Assembly (NCBI GenBank): GCA_904501795.1
Contig: CAJGCK010000064.1
Location: forward strand, 1-5,390
Source: an uncultured Clostridia bacterium
GTDB lineage: Bacteria > Bacillota > Clostridia > Christensenellales > Borkfalkiaceae
Length of the DNA: 5,390 bases
Direction: 5' to 3'
This document shows, in pieces, positions 1 through 5,390 of this stretch. Made by a program: the position numbers and the translations under genes. The notes under the pieces were generated by a model. The model was given only the letters and a program-made list of their open reading frames with translations. It searched no databases and was not told the origin of the DNA. Each line of letters starts with the position of its first letter. Position 1 is the stretch's first letter.

Positions 1-1489
1 ATTGGTCTACTTCGCCAAGCTTGTCAACGTTTCTCGCGTCGAATGCGGATATCGCACTCTCGTACAAATCGTTAACTAGCCCGAGTAGTTCGGTAAGTTC
101 TTTCTTTGCTTCGTCTGAAAACTCGCTCTCTTCTTTACGAAGTCTAAGTGCGTATTCCATAACGTTTTCAGCGTAGTCGCCTACACGTTCTATGTCGGAT
201 ACTACGTGATAATACGAACCAACTTTTTTATCGTCTTCTTCGCTTAATTCTTTGCTCATCAATTTGGTTAGATAAGCAGTTATCGCTTTGTTATGATGGT
301 TTATAACTTTTTCGTTTTCGTGAATTATTTCCGTGTTATCCGCGTCGGTTAAAAGCATTTGCATAGCAAGATTAATATTCTCTTTTGCAAAAGTGCTCAT
401 ACGTATAATTTCGTTTTTAGTGTTACCTACGGCAACGGGCGGTGTACTTAAAAGTCTATCGTCGATAAACGCAAACTTAAAGCGTACGTCAACAGGTTCT
501 TTCTTATCGCGAACAATTAGACAGGCAAGTTTAACAACGTATTTTGAGAAAGGTAGTAATACCGCCGTAGTTATTATGTTAAACAGGGTGTGGAATATTG
601 CTATTTGTTGGCCTACGTCACCTGAAATAGAAGCAAATATTGAAGTTATTTGTGATTTAAGTATCCAAAGCGGGACTATAAATATTATGCAACCGAAAAG
701 GTTAAACAACAAGTGAACAATTGCCGTTCGTTTTGCGTTAACGTGAGTGCCTGCCGAAGACATGATTGACGTGATACACGTACCGATATTTGAGCCGAGC
801 GCAAGGAAGAGTGCGTTTTCGAAAGATAAAACCCCAATACTTGCTAGAACAACCATTAAACTCGTTATTGTTGAAGAACTATGTACTAGCGCCGTTAAAA
901 CTATGCCTATTAAAACTAATAAAAGTGGGAAGTGGTCGCCTTGGAATATGGTTTGCACCCAACCGTGTGGTTGAGTCTTATCGCCACCGATAAACATTAT
1001 TTGTTTTGCGTAGGTTGAAATAAATTCAAGCCCTACGAATATCAAGCCAAGCCCTGCTAAAATGTTACCGATATTAACGAGTTTTTCATTTTTGCAAAGC
1101 ATTGAAAACATTATACCTACAAAACCGATTATAGCAGCGATTGCACCGATATCAATTTGACCTACGCCCGATAAAGACACGATATGCGCGGTAACCGTAG
1201 TACCGATGTTTGCACCCATTATAACGTTGGTTGCTTGAACTAACGACATGAGCCCGATGTTTACAAACCCGACCAGCATAACCGTCGTCGCAGTCGAACT
1301 TTGAATAATGCTTGTAACCGCAATACCAACGCCAACGCCTGCAAAACGATTAGTCGTAACTTTGCCGAGCAGTTTTTTCATTCCACTACCAGCAAATTGT
1401 TCAAGCGCGTTGCCCATAGCTTTCATGCCGAACATCATCGCCGCAACTCCGCCAAACATGAAAAATACGTTCCAAACCATGTCCATCAT
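1..1489 (-). CDS. Na+/phosphate cotransporter family protein with C-terminal PhoU-like domain (partial, 3' end beyond window)
   Basis: This is an integral membrane protein of the Na/Pi cotransporter (NptA/PNaS) family, expected to move phosphate across the cytoplasmic membrane with sodium. 496 codons are visible without a stop, and the C-terminus lies beyond base 1. The transport core has the family's inverted duplication. Repeat one carries IIQSSTATT (residues 61-69) followed by GANIGTT (92-98). Repeat two carries VHSSSTITS (202-210) followed by GSNIGTC (232-238). Hydrophobic segments fill roughly residues 5-325. From about 355 onward the protein is soluble and helical and resembles PhoU, with the signature DIERVGDYAENV (432-443). 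The ATG at 1489 is followed at once by a second ATG. AAAGGA lies 13 bases upstream, which is rather far, so initiation strength is uncertain. The gene has its own predicted promoter and probably stands apart from the trmL directon. The second repeat has HSSS where QSSS is commoner. Family assignment is firm; the true substrate is inferred. Confidence 0.93.
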   Translation of the reverse strand, partial: MMDMVWNVFFMFGGVAAMMFGMKAMGNALEQFAGSGMKKLLGKVTTNRFAGVGVGIAVTSIIQSSTATTVMLVGFVNIGLMSLVQATNVIMGANIGTTVTAHIVSLSGVGQIDIGAIAAIIGFVGIMFSMLCKNEKLVNIGNILAGLGLIFVGLEFISTYAKQIMFIGGDKTQPHGWVQTIFQGDHFPLLLVLIGIVLTALVHSSSTITSLMVVLASIGVLSFENALFLALGSNIGTCITSIMSSAGTHVNAKRTAIVHLLFNLFGCIIFIVPLWILKSQITSIFASISGDVGQQIAIFHTLFNIITTAVLLPFSKYVVKLACLIVRDKKEPVDVRFKFAFIDDRLLSTPPVAVGNTKNEIIRMSTFAKENINLAMQMLLTDADNTEIIHENEKVINHHNKAITAYLTKLMSKELSEEDDKKVGSYYHVVSDIERVGDYAENVMEYALRLRKEESEFSDEAKKELTELLGLVNDLYESAISAFDARNVDKLGEVDQ

Positions 1490-1502
1490 AAATTAGTTTA
1501 TT

Positions 1503-1508
1503 TCCTTT
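1503..1508 (-). promoter_or_regulatory. Ribosome binding site of the Na/Pi cotransporter gene
   Basis: AAAGGA on the minus strand is the only Shine-Dalgarno-like match in front of the ATG at 1489. Its 13-base spacing is longer than the usual 5 to 9. No start codon closer to it is in frame. Confidence 0.5.
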
Positions 1509-1542
1509 GTGTTATTAAGCAAGCCGAAACTCGCCTATTATT

Positions 1543-1572
1543 AGAATACAAGATTTTTTTGCAATTTGTCAA
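1543..1572 (-). promoter_or_regulatory. Predicted sigma-A-type promoter of the Na/Pi cotransporter gene
   Basis: On the minus strand a perfect -35 hexamer, TTGACA (1572-1567), is followed after 18 bases by TATTCT (1548-1543), which matches the -10 consensus at four of six positions. Transcription would start near 1536, giving a leader of about 47 bases before the ATG at 1489. The placement in the only sizeable gap of the window, in front of a gene unrelated to its upstream neighbour, supports the call. No clear direct repeats of a PhoP-type box are visible, so phosphate control cannot be claimed from sequence. Confidence 0.65.
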
Positions 1573-1586
1573 ATATTTTTAAGCCG

Positions 1587-1608
1587 ACAAAAGTAAATTT
1601 ATTTTTGT
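1587..1608. repeat. 22-base near-perfect palindrome overlapping the trmL stop codon
   Basis: The arms pair at 10 of 11 positions around an AAATTT centre, with outer arms ACAAAA and TTTTGT. The element covers the last codons and stop of trmL and ends about 15 bases upstream of the -35 box of the transporter promoter. As an RNA hairpin it is AT-only in its core and no U-run follows, so it is a poor intrinsic terminator. An operator site is possible. Chance in AT-rich DNA is also plausible. Confidence 0.4.
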
Positions 1609-2090
1609 GGGATTTCGCCTTCCGTTTTAAGCCCTTTGTAATCTAATTGTCTTAACGCTTCGTAAACGCCAACGCATACGCTATTCGATAGGTTTAGCGA
1701 ACGCGTTTCATCCATCATCGGTATTCTTACGCTTTGCGAATAATATTTTTTTAACAAACTCTCGGGCAAGCCCTTAGTTTCTTTGCCAAACACTAAAAAG
1801 TCGCCTTCTTTATAAGGAGCATCGGAGTGGATATATTTTGCCTTTGTTGAATAAAACCAAAAATTATCGCCCGTAAAATACTTGTCCATCACTTCTTCTA
1901 TACTGTCGTAATAGTTTATAGTTAAAAAATGCCAGTAGTCTAGCCCCGCGCGTTTTAAGTGCTTGTCCGTTACTTCGAACCCCAAAGGTCTTACTAAATG
2001 TAAAACGCTTCCCGTAACGGCGCAGGTCCTAGCGATATTGCCCGCGTTTTGCGGAATTTCCGGCTCTACTAAAACTATATTCATTGCCAT
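1599..2090 (-). CDS. trmL: tRNA (cytidine/uridine(34)-2'-O)-methyltransferase TrmL (SPOUT family)
   Basis: TrmL transfers a methyl group from S-adenosylmethionine to the 2'-O of the wobble nucleotide (position 34) of tRNA-Leu isoacceptors in the cytoplasm. The 163-residue product is close to the usual size of about 155-160 and consists of a single SPOUT trefoil-knot domain. The family motifs appear in order: NIVLVEPEIPQNAGNI (4-19), RPLGF (34-38), KRAGLDYW (46-53), then the knot and cofactor loop motifs FGKETKGLP (101-109), RIPM (122-125) and SLNLSNSV (131-138), with VYEALRQL near the end. The ATG at 2090 is chosen because AAAGGAG lies 8 bases upstream; a second ATG two codons later is less well spaced. 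The gene follows the nitrilase-like gene with a 16-base gap and is probably cotranscribed with it. No residue of the family signature is missing, so an active enzyme is expected. Confidence 0.96.
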   Translation of the reverse strand: MAMNIVLVEPEIPQNAGNIARTCAVTGSVLHLVRPLGFEVTDKHLKRAGLDYWHFLTINYYDSIEEVMDKYFTGDNFWFYSTKAKYIHSDAPYKEGDFLVFGKETKGLPESLLKKYYSQSVRIPMMDETRSLNLSNSVCVGVYEALRQLDYKGLKTEGEIPQK

Positions 2091-2098
2091 AAATATTT

Positions 2099-2105
2099 CT
2101 CCTTT
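2099..2105 (-). promoter_or_regulatory. Strong ribosome binding site of trmL
   Basis: AAAGGAG on the minus strand lies 8 bases before the ATG at 2090. It fills most of the 16-base gap after the preceding stop codon and decides between the two near-adjacent ATG codons in favour of the first. Confidence 0.8.
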
Positions 2106-2106
2106 G

Positions 2107-2787
2107 TTAATAACCGCCCGTAAAGTCCCTATACAGTCCCCTACGGCGACAACTTATTAATCTATAATCTTTTTCTATTTTTATATCTGCCTTAACTACG
2201 TCCGCGCCACCCGCAAGGGAAACGTTACCCTTAACGTCGCATACGCACGCGTATCCGTTAGAACATAGCGCCATTGCTACGCCGTTAGAAAAGGCACATG
2301 CGCGCAACATAACTTGTTCAATGGACCCGCTTAATTTCTTAAACAAACAAAAAATCACGTCCGCGTCGCACAGTGCAAGCACGCGAGACGCTTCGGGAAA
2401 AAACAAATCTTCCCTAATAAGTAGTCCTATTTTACCCGCGCTAGTATCGTAAACTCTTAAGTTGCCACCGGGGACAAACTCGCTTTCATCAAGAATATGC
2501 ACCATGTCGGTCACGCCTAGTATTTTACCTTTATCGGCTATAACCGCCGAGTGTCGAAAAACGCCGTAAGTATCGGTATCACAACCACTAATTACCACGC
2601 CCGATATTTGCTTGGATAAATTTGCCACGTCTTGAAAATATTCCGTTTCGCCAGACAGTTCCTTTTTATAACTTACAAGCCCCAACCCGTTAAAGCCGAA
2701 AACGAGCACTTTACTACCGTTTACTTGTGCAAATTTGTCTTGCCACACACCGTTTAACGTGTCCTTTGTTACGAAACATGTTTGCAT
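2107..2787 (-). CDS. Nitrilase-superfamily (carbon-nitrogen hydrolase fold) protein, probable pseudoenzyme
   Basis: The 226-residue protein has the carbon-nitrogen hydrolase fold but seems to lack its catalytic Glu-Lys-Cys triad. Residue numbers are from the ATG at 2787. The first motif, normally ending in FPE, reads VLVFGFNGLG (27-36), with no glutamate. The lysine motif, normally like RKVHL, reads DMVHIL, with Met95 at the lysine position. The nucleophile motif, normally ICYDxxFPE, reads LIREDLFFPE (123-132), with Arg125 in place of cysteine. The surrounding scaffold is retained: FVPGGNLRVYD, GKIGLLI, LRACAFSNGVAMALCSNG and a C-terminal RRRGLY. The frame is intact, and the protein is slightly shorter than the usual 260-280. 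A GTG at 2805 would add six residues. The ATG is preferred because the family's first strand begins just after it and it leaves a normal leader after the candidate promoter. The gene lies between dusB and trmL; no function can be assigned. Confidence 0.82.
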   Translation of the reverse strand: MQTCFVTKDTLNGVWQDKFAQVNGSKVLVFGFNGLGLVSYKKELSGETEYFQDVANLSKQISGVVISGCDTDTYGVFRHSAVIADKGKILGVTDMVHILDESEFVPGGNLRVYDTSAGKIGLLIREDLFFPEASRVLALCDADVIFCLFKKLSGSIEQVMLRACAFSNGVAMALCSNGYACVCDVKGNVSLAGGADVVKADIKIEKDYRLISCRRRGLYRDFTGGY

Positions 2788-2826
2788 TATAACTTCCCAC
2801 CCCACGATTACACTCTTTTACATTAC

Positions 2827-2856
2827 ATTGTATTATGGGTGAGCGATTTTTGTTAA
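2827..2856 (-). promoter_or_regulatory. Candidate internal promoter before the nitrilase-like gene
   Basis: On the minus strand TTAACA (2856-2851, five of six matches to the -35 consensus) is separated by 18 bases from TACAAT (2832-2827, five of six matches to -10). The -35 box overlaps the dusB stop codon. Start of transcription would be near 2820, about 33 bases before the ATG at 2787. This would allow the nitrilase-like gene and trmL to be expressed independently of the sporulation genes upstream. It is prediction only, in AT-rich DNA where such matches arise by chance. Confidence 0.5.
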
Positions 2857-3791
2857 AAATCTTGTTCTATAATTTCAATCACTTGACTAGCGCTATCAAC
2901 CGCCATTAACCTTTCTCTTATGCGTTTAGACTGCGATCTTCCTTTAAAATAATAGGGGTAAAATTTTTTGAGTTCGCGAAGAGCTTTGCTCTCCCCGTAA
3001 AGTTTACACGCACCCTTTACGTGTTCTATAATAAACCGTTTGTTGTCTAAAACGGGTTTTTCACCCAAAAGTGTTTTTGCAAAAGTAGGGTCGATAATAG
3101 CCCCACGCGCAATCATAATCCCGTCCGCGCCCGTTTCGTTAAACATTTTTTCGGCGTCTTTTTCCGTAAATATTCCGCCGTTAGCGATAACGGGGATTTT
3201 AACCGATTTTTTCGCCTGTGCTATCGCGGTATAATCAGGCTCACCCGAATAATAGTCTTCCCTAACTCTGCCGTGAATAGTTATAAGTTTTGCGCCCGAT
3301 TGTTCTGCCATAACGGCAAAATCGGTAGCAACGTTATCCCCCTTTTTTAAGCCCGTTCGAATTTTAACGGTTATATCTTTACCCGTTTTAACACACTCTT
3401 TAATTAAAGTTTCAGCCTTTTTTATGTCGCCGAGAAGGGCACTGCCCTCGCCGTTTTTGAAAATTTTGGGAACGGGACAACCCATGTTTATATCCACAAC
3501 GTTAAAAGGCGCGATATATTCACTCTCTATCGCGCTTCGTAAATAATAGGGGTCGCTACCAAAAAGTTGTGCGCCAACTTTAGCATAGTTCCCGTTCGTA
3601 TTTAGTAAATCTTTCGAGCCGTTAGTCCCGTAGCACAAGCCTTTTGCCGAAACTAATTCGGTAAAAGCAAAACCGTACCCGTTTTTTAGCGATAAATCGC
3701 GAAAACACGCGTCCGTATACCCTGCCATAGGCGCAAGAAATATATTATTCTCGACAAGAGTTTTGCCTATTAAAATTTGCTTTACTTGCAT
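2853..3791 (-). CDS. dusB: tRNA-dihydrouridine synthase (DusB-type)
   Basis: This FMN-dependent enzyme reduces specific uridines of tRNA to dihydrouridine, using NADPH, in the cytoplasm. The 312-residue length is normal for the family. An N-terminal TIM barrel carries the FMN-site motif APMAGYTD (20-27), AQLFGSDP (74-81), and DINMGCPVPK (100-109) with the catalytic cysteine at 105. It also has KIRTG (143-147), a histidine in TIHGR (171-175), the phosphate-binding VIANGGI (201-207) and GADGIMIARGA (221-231). The last 70 or so residues form the helical tRNA-binding domain. The ATG at 3791 is supported by GGGGTGA just upstream, and the NKI/VENNIFLAPMAG-like start is where the family begins. The gene overlaps the flippase gene by 47 bases in another frame, implying cotranscription and probably translational coupling. 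DusB is the Dus subfamily usual in Firmicutes, but the subfamily is inferred from overall motif pattern. Confidence 0.95.
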   Translation of the reverse strand: MQVKQILIGKTLVENNIFLAPMAGYTDACFRDLSLKNGYGFAFTELVSAKGLCYGTNGSKDLLNTNGNYAKVGAQLFGSDPYYLRSAIESEYIAPFNVVDINMGCPVPKIFKNGEGSALLGDIKKAETLIKECVKTGKDITVKIRTGLKKGDNVATDFAVMAEQSGAKLITIHGRVREDYYSGEPDYTAIAQAKKSVKIPVIANGGIFTEKDAEKMFNETGADGIMIARGAIIDPTFAKTLLGEKPVLDNKRFIIEHVKGACKLYGESKALRELKKFYPYYFKGRSQSKRIRERLMAVDSASQVIEIIEQDF

Positions 3792-5100
3792 TTTTCACCC
3801 CGAATTTGATTATCCATATAAAGTTTATCAAACACGCGATAAAATAGCAAGCGATTACGCCGATTACACTACCAAATATATTTATATCGGGGCGATACAA
3901 CAAGCAAACTGAAAGTATAATTTTTATTATTATGCCTATTGAAAGGCTGATTACGGGATATATTTTTTTGTTTAAGCCTATAAGTAGGGCGTTTTGGGTT
4001 TGTAAAAGAGACAACAACACCACCGTTACCGAAAGGCTCTTGATTAATTTTATCGTTAAGGTTTTTTCTTCTTGTAAAAGTTTAGAAAATAATATTCTTA
4101 CTATTAGTGGTGAGAAAAAATACGTCAATACTGCTAAAATTAGCGATACGGCTAACGTTAAAAAGAGTGTCTTTTTCAAAGAATTAAGTTTTTCATCGTG
4201 CGATTTTGCGCCTGAAACGGCGGGAATTGCAACGGTTGCAACGGCGTAGCACACTGAAACGGAAAGTGAAATTACCGTTTGAGCCGTTCCTGAAAACAAT
4301 CCGTATAAACTTGTGGCGTCTTGGCGATATCTAGATAATACGTTGACTATTAAAAAACTGTCGATTACTTGCGACAAAGGGATTAAAACTGAAATTAAGG
4401 TTACTATCGCCGTGCATTTAATAAATCTACCCCTTTCTTTTAGGAATAGCGCTTTGTCAAAGGGCACAACCTTTCTTTGTTTTCTTTTATAGTGAAAAAT
4501 TAAATAAATTAGCGCGATTAGTTCAGAGATAGTAACAGCACTGGTTGCACCGCCGACTGCTTTTTCTACCGAAGGCATTAAAAGTTTACAAAGAAGTAGA
4601 CCCACGCCGAGTTTAACTGATTGCTCTATAATTTGTGACACGGACGTTGGCAACATATTCATTTTCCCCTGAAAATAGCCACGATAACAAGATATGAGCG
4701 CGACTAAAATTACCGCGGGCGATAAAAACACATAGCCTAAAAAAGCTTTGGAATTGCCTTGCGCGATGGAAAGTGGATAACTTAATGACATCATTATTAA
4801 CGTAGCAATTACACCAACTACGCTAAATAGTTTTAGACTGCCGAATAAAACCGTTTGTGCGTACCGTTCGTTTTCGCGGTTTTTAGATATTAAAAAAGAC
4901 AGGGCGCTTGGAACGCCTGCCCCCGATAAGTCTAAAAGCACGCAATAAACGGGAAAGACCATTTGGTATACGCCTATCCCTTCTGCGCCTATTAAGTTAG
5001 TTAGCGGTACGCGATATATTGCGCCCAAAAGTTTGGTTATAAACGCGCTTATACCCAAAAACAACGAACCTTTTAGTATACCGTTTTCTTTTTTTTGCAT
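3745..5100 (-). CDS. spoVB: SpoVB/MurJ-family polysaccharide or lipid-linked precursor flippase
   Basis: This is a polytopic inner-membrane protein of the MOP superfamily, related to stage V sporulation protein B and the lipid II flippase MurJ. It is expected to export undecaprenyl-linked cell wall or spore cortex precursors. The 451-residue product has about twelve hydrophobic segments. SpoVB-like landmarks are ILKGSLFLGISAFITKLLG (8-26), LIGAEGIGVYQ (36-46), GVPSALSFLISKNRE (62-76), YRGYFQGKMNMLPTSVSQ (139-156, followed by IIEQ) and SQVIDSFLIVNVL (243-255). Bacillus relatives are longer, above 500 residues, so the C-terminal helices of 14-helix members appear absent. The ATG at 5100 is chosen because it follows the spoVT stop by one base (TAG-T-ATG) and begins just before the first helix. 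A TTG at 5121 would overlap spoVT and add seven polar residues. Its polar tail is encoded within the dusB overlap. The spoVT neighbour favours a sporulation role; the exact substrate is unproven. Confidence 0.92.
   Translation of the reverse strand: MQKKENGILKGSLFLGISAFITKLLGAIYRVPLTNLIGAEGIGVYQMVFPVYCVLLDLSGAGVPSALSFLISKNRENERYAQTVLFGSLKLFSVVGVIATLIMMSLSYPLSIAQGNSKAFLGYVFLSPAVILVALISCYRGYFQGKMNMLPTSVSQIIEQSVKLGVGLLLCKLLMPSVEKAVGGATSAVTISELIALIYLIFHYKRKQRKVVPFDKALFLKERGRFIKCTAIVTLISVLIPLSQVIDSFLIVNVLSRYRQDATSLYGLFSGTAQTVISLSVSVCYAVATVAIPAVSGAKSHDEKLNSLKKTLFLTLAVSLILAVLTYFFSPLIVRILFSKLLQEEKTLTIKLIKSLSVTVVLLSLLQTQNALLIGLNKKIYPVISLSIGIIIKIILSVCLLYRPDINIFGSVIGVIACYFIACLINFIWIIKFGVKNASKANFNRQNSCRE
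3795..3801 (-). promoter_or_regulatory. Ribosome binding site of dusB inside the upstream gene
   Basis: GGGGTGA on the minus strand contains GGTGA, which can pair with the 3' end of 16S rRNA, and ends 3 bases before the ATG at 3791. It lies within the coding sequence of the flippase gene and supports the overlapping dusB start. Confidence 0.6.
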
Positions 5101-5101
5101 A

Positions 5102-5390
5102 CTAATCGAATTGTTTTGCAATTATATTAGCGCCCATTCTAACCGTTGAAAGATGGCTTAGTTCTAGCTTGTTATCTGCGTTGCAGTTAAAGACTATTAA
5201 ACAACCTAGGCAGTCGCCGTTTAATACTATCGGCACAATTATTTGATTTTCCGCTTTAACTTCTTCTTGGCGATACACCGGCACGGGCAAACCGCCGTCC
5301 GCACGTCGTATCACTACGCTTTTTCGCTCTTTTAGTATCTTTTGTATCTCGTCCGAAATTTTTTTGCCGTATATTTCTTTCGCCTTCCCG
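5102..5390 (-). CDS. spoVT: Stage V sporulation protein T, C-terminal GAF-like domain (partial, 5' end beyond window)
   Basis: SpoVT is an AbrB-family DNA-binding regulator that adjusts forespore gene expression late in sporulation. Only the last 95 residues are visible; the N-terminal swapped-hairpin DNA-binding domain lies beyond base 5390. The visible part aligns by eye with the C-terminal effector domain of Bacillus subtilis SpoVT. An ISDEIQKILKERKSVV segment matches its ISEMLE...RSSV helix. IIVPIVLNGDCLGCLIVF matches its VGPIVANGDPIGAVVIF strand pair. A final helix ending GANIIAKQFD matches its GFLARQMEQ terminus. An apparent GTG start at 5314 is internal and should not be used, because the frame stays open to the window edge and the homology continues upstream of it. 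The gene is immediately followed by the flippase gene, the order also seen in Bacillus. Which ligand, if any, the domain binds is unknown. Confidence 0.9.
   Translation of the reverse strand, partial: GKAKEIYGKKISDEIQKILKERKSVVIRRADGGLPVPVYRQEEVKAENQIIVPIVLNGDCLGCLIVFNCNADNKLELSHLSTVRMGANIIAKQFD

Noticed and set aside
333..1582. Several plus-strand open frames (333-716, 747-974, 790-993, 1301-1582, 1308-1496)
   Set aside because: They lie antisense to the Na/Pi transporter coding sequence, have no recognisable family motifs, and are shadows of its codon structure.
1587..1608. Intrinsic terminator after trmL
   Set aside because: The dyad has an AT-only core with a mismatch, and no run of T follows on the minus strand. 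It does not meet terminator criteria.
2788..2852. Terminator or riboswitch in the gap between dusB and the nitrilase-like gene
   Set aside because: The 65-base gap holds no GC-rich hairpin with a T-run and is too short for a known riboswitch aptamer with an expression platform.
1963..4249. Plus-strand open frames at 1963-2160, 3040-3234 and 3932-4249
   Set aside because: They are antisense to trmL and the nitrilase-like gene, to dusB and to the flippase. No domain similarity was seen.
5101..5121. TTG start at 5121 for the flippase
   Set aside because: No ribosome binding site is evident, it would overlap spoVT, and the ATG at 5100 directly after the spoVT stop fits the family N-terminus better. 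It cannot be fully excluded.
5102..5314. A 70-codon gene starting at GTG 5314
   Set aside because: The frame continues upstream to the window edge with SpoVT homology, so this is an internal codon of a partial spoVT.
1..5390. CRISPR arrays, insertion sequences, tRNA or rRNA genes, phage or defence modules
   Set aside because: No spaced direct repeats, transposase motifs, terminal inverted repeats or RNA gene signatures were seen. Nearly all the sequence is accounted for by core-type genes.

Overview
The window is a compact, low-GC bacterial segment in which every supported gene lies on the minus strand, so it reads from right to left. A SpoVT C-terminus directly followed by a SpoVB/MurJ-family flippase points to an endospore-forming Firmicute. 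The same order (spoVT, then the spoVB-like yabM) occurs in Bacillus subtilis. The AT-rich base composition and gene style suit an uncultured, gut-type Clostridia member. That finer placement is inference; no rRNA or other lineage marker is present.

Layout in transcription order: (1) 5390-5102, the last 95 residues of SpoVT, a sporulation transcription regulator, cut by the window edge. (2) 5100-3745, a membrane flippase of the SpoVB/MurJ family that starts one base after the spoVT stop. (3) 3791-2853, a DusB-type tRNA-dihydrouridine synthase whose start lies inside the flippase gene (47-base overlap). (4) 2787-2107, a carbon-nitrogen hydrolase (nitrilase) fold protein in which all three expected catalytic residues appear to be replaced. 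(5) 2090-1599, TrmL, a SPOUT methyltransferase for the tRNA wobble base. (6) A 109-base gap with a good sigma-A-type promoter. (7) 1489-1, a Na+/phosphate cotransporter-family protein with a PhoU-like tail, cut by the left edge.

Genes 1 to 5 form one tightly packed directon with overlaps or gaps of at most 65 bases. A candidate internal promoter sits in front of the nitrilase-like gene, so that gene and trmL may also be transcribed on their own. The transporter looks like a separate transcription unit. Functionally the segment combines sporulation control, envelope lipid-linked precursor export, two tRNA modification enzymes, a probable pseudoenzyme and phosphate transport.

The most notable item is the nitrilase-like protein, an intact reading frame that keeps the family scaffold but has no Glu-Lys-Cys triad. 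I saw no CRISPR array, mobile element, tRNA, rRNA, riboswitch or convincing intrinsic terminator. Overall this is mostly ordinary chromosomal core sequence.
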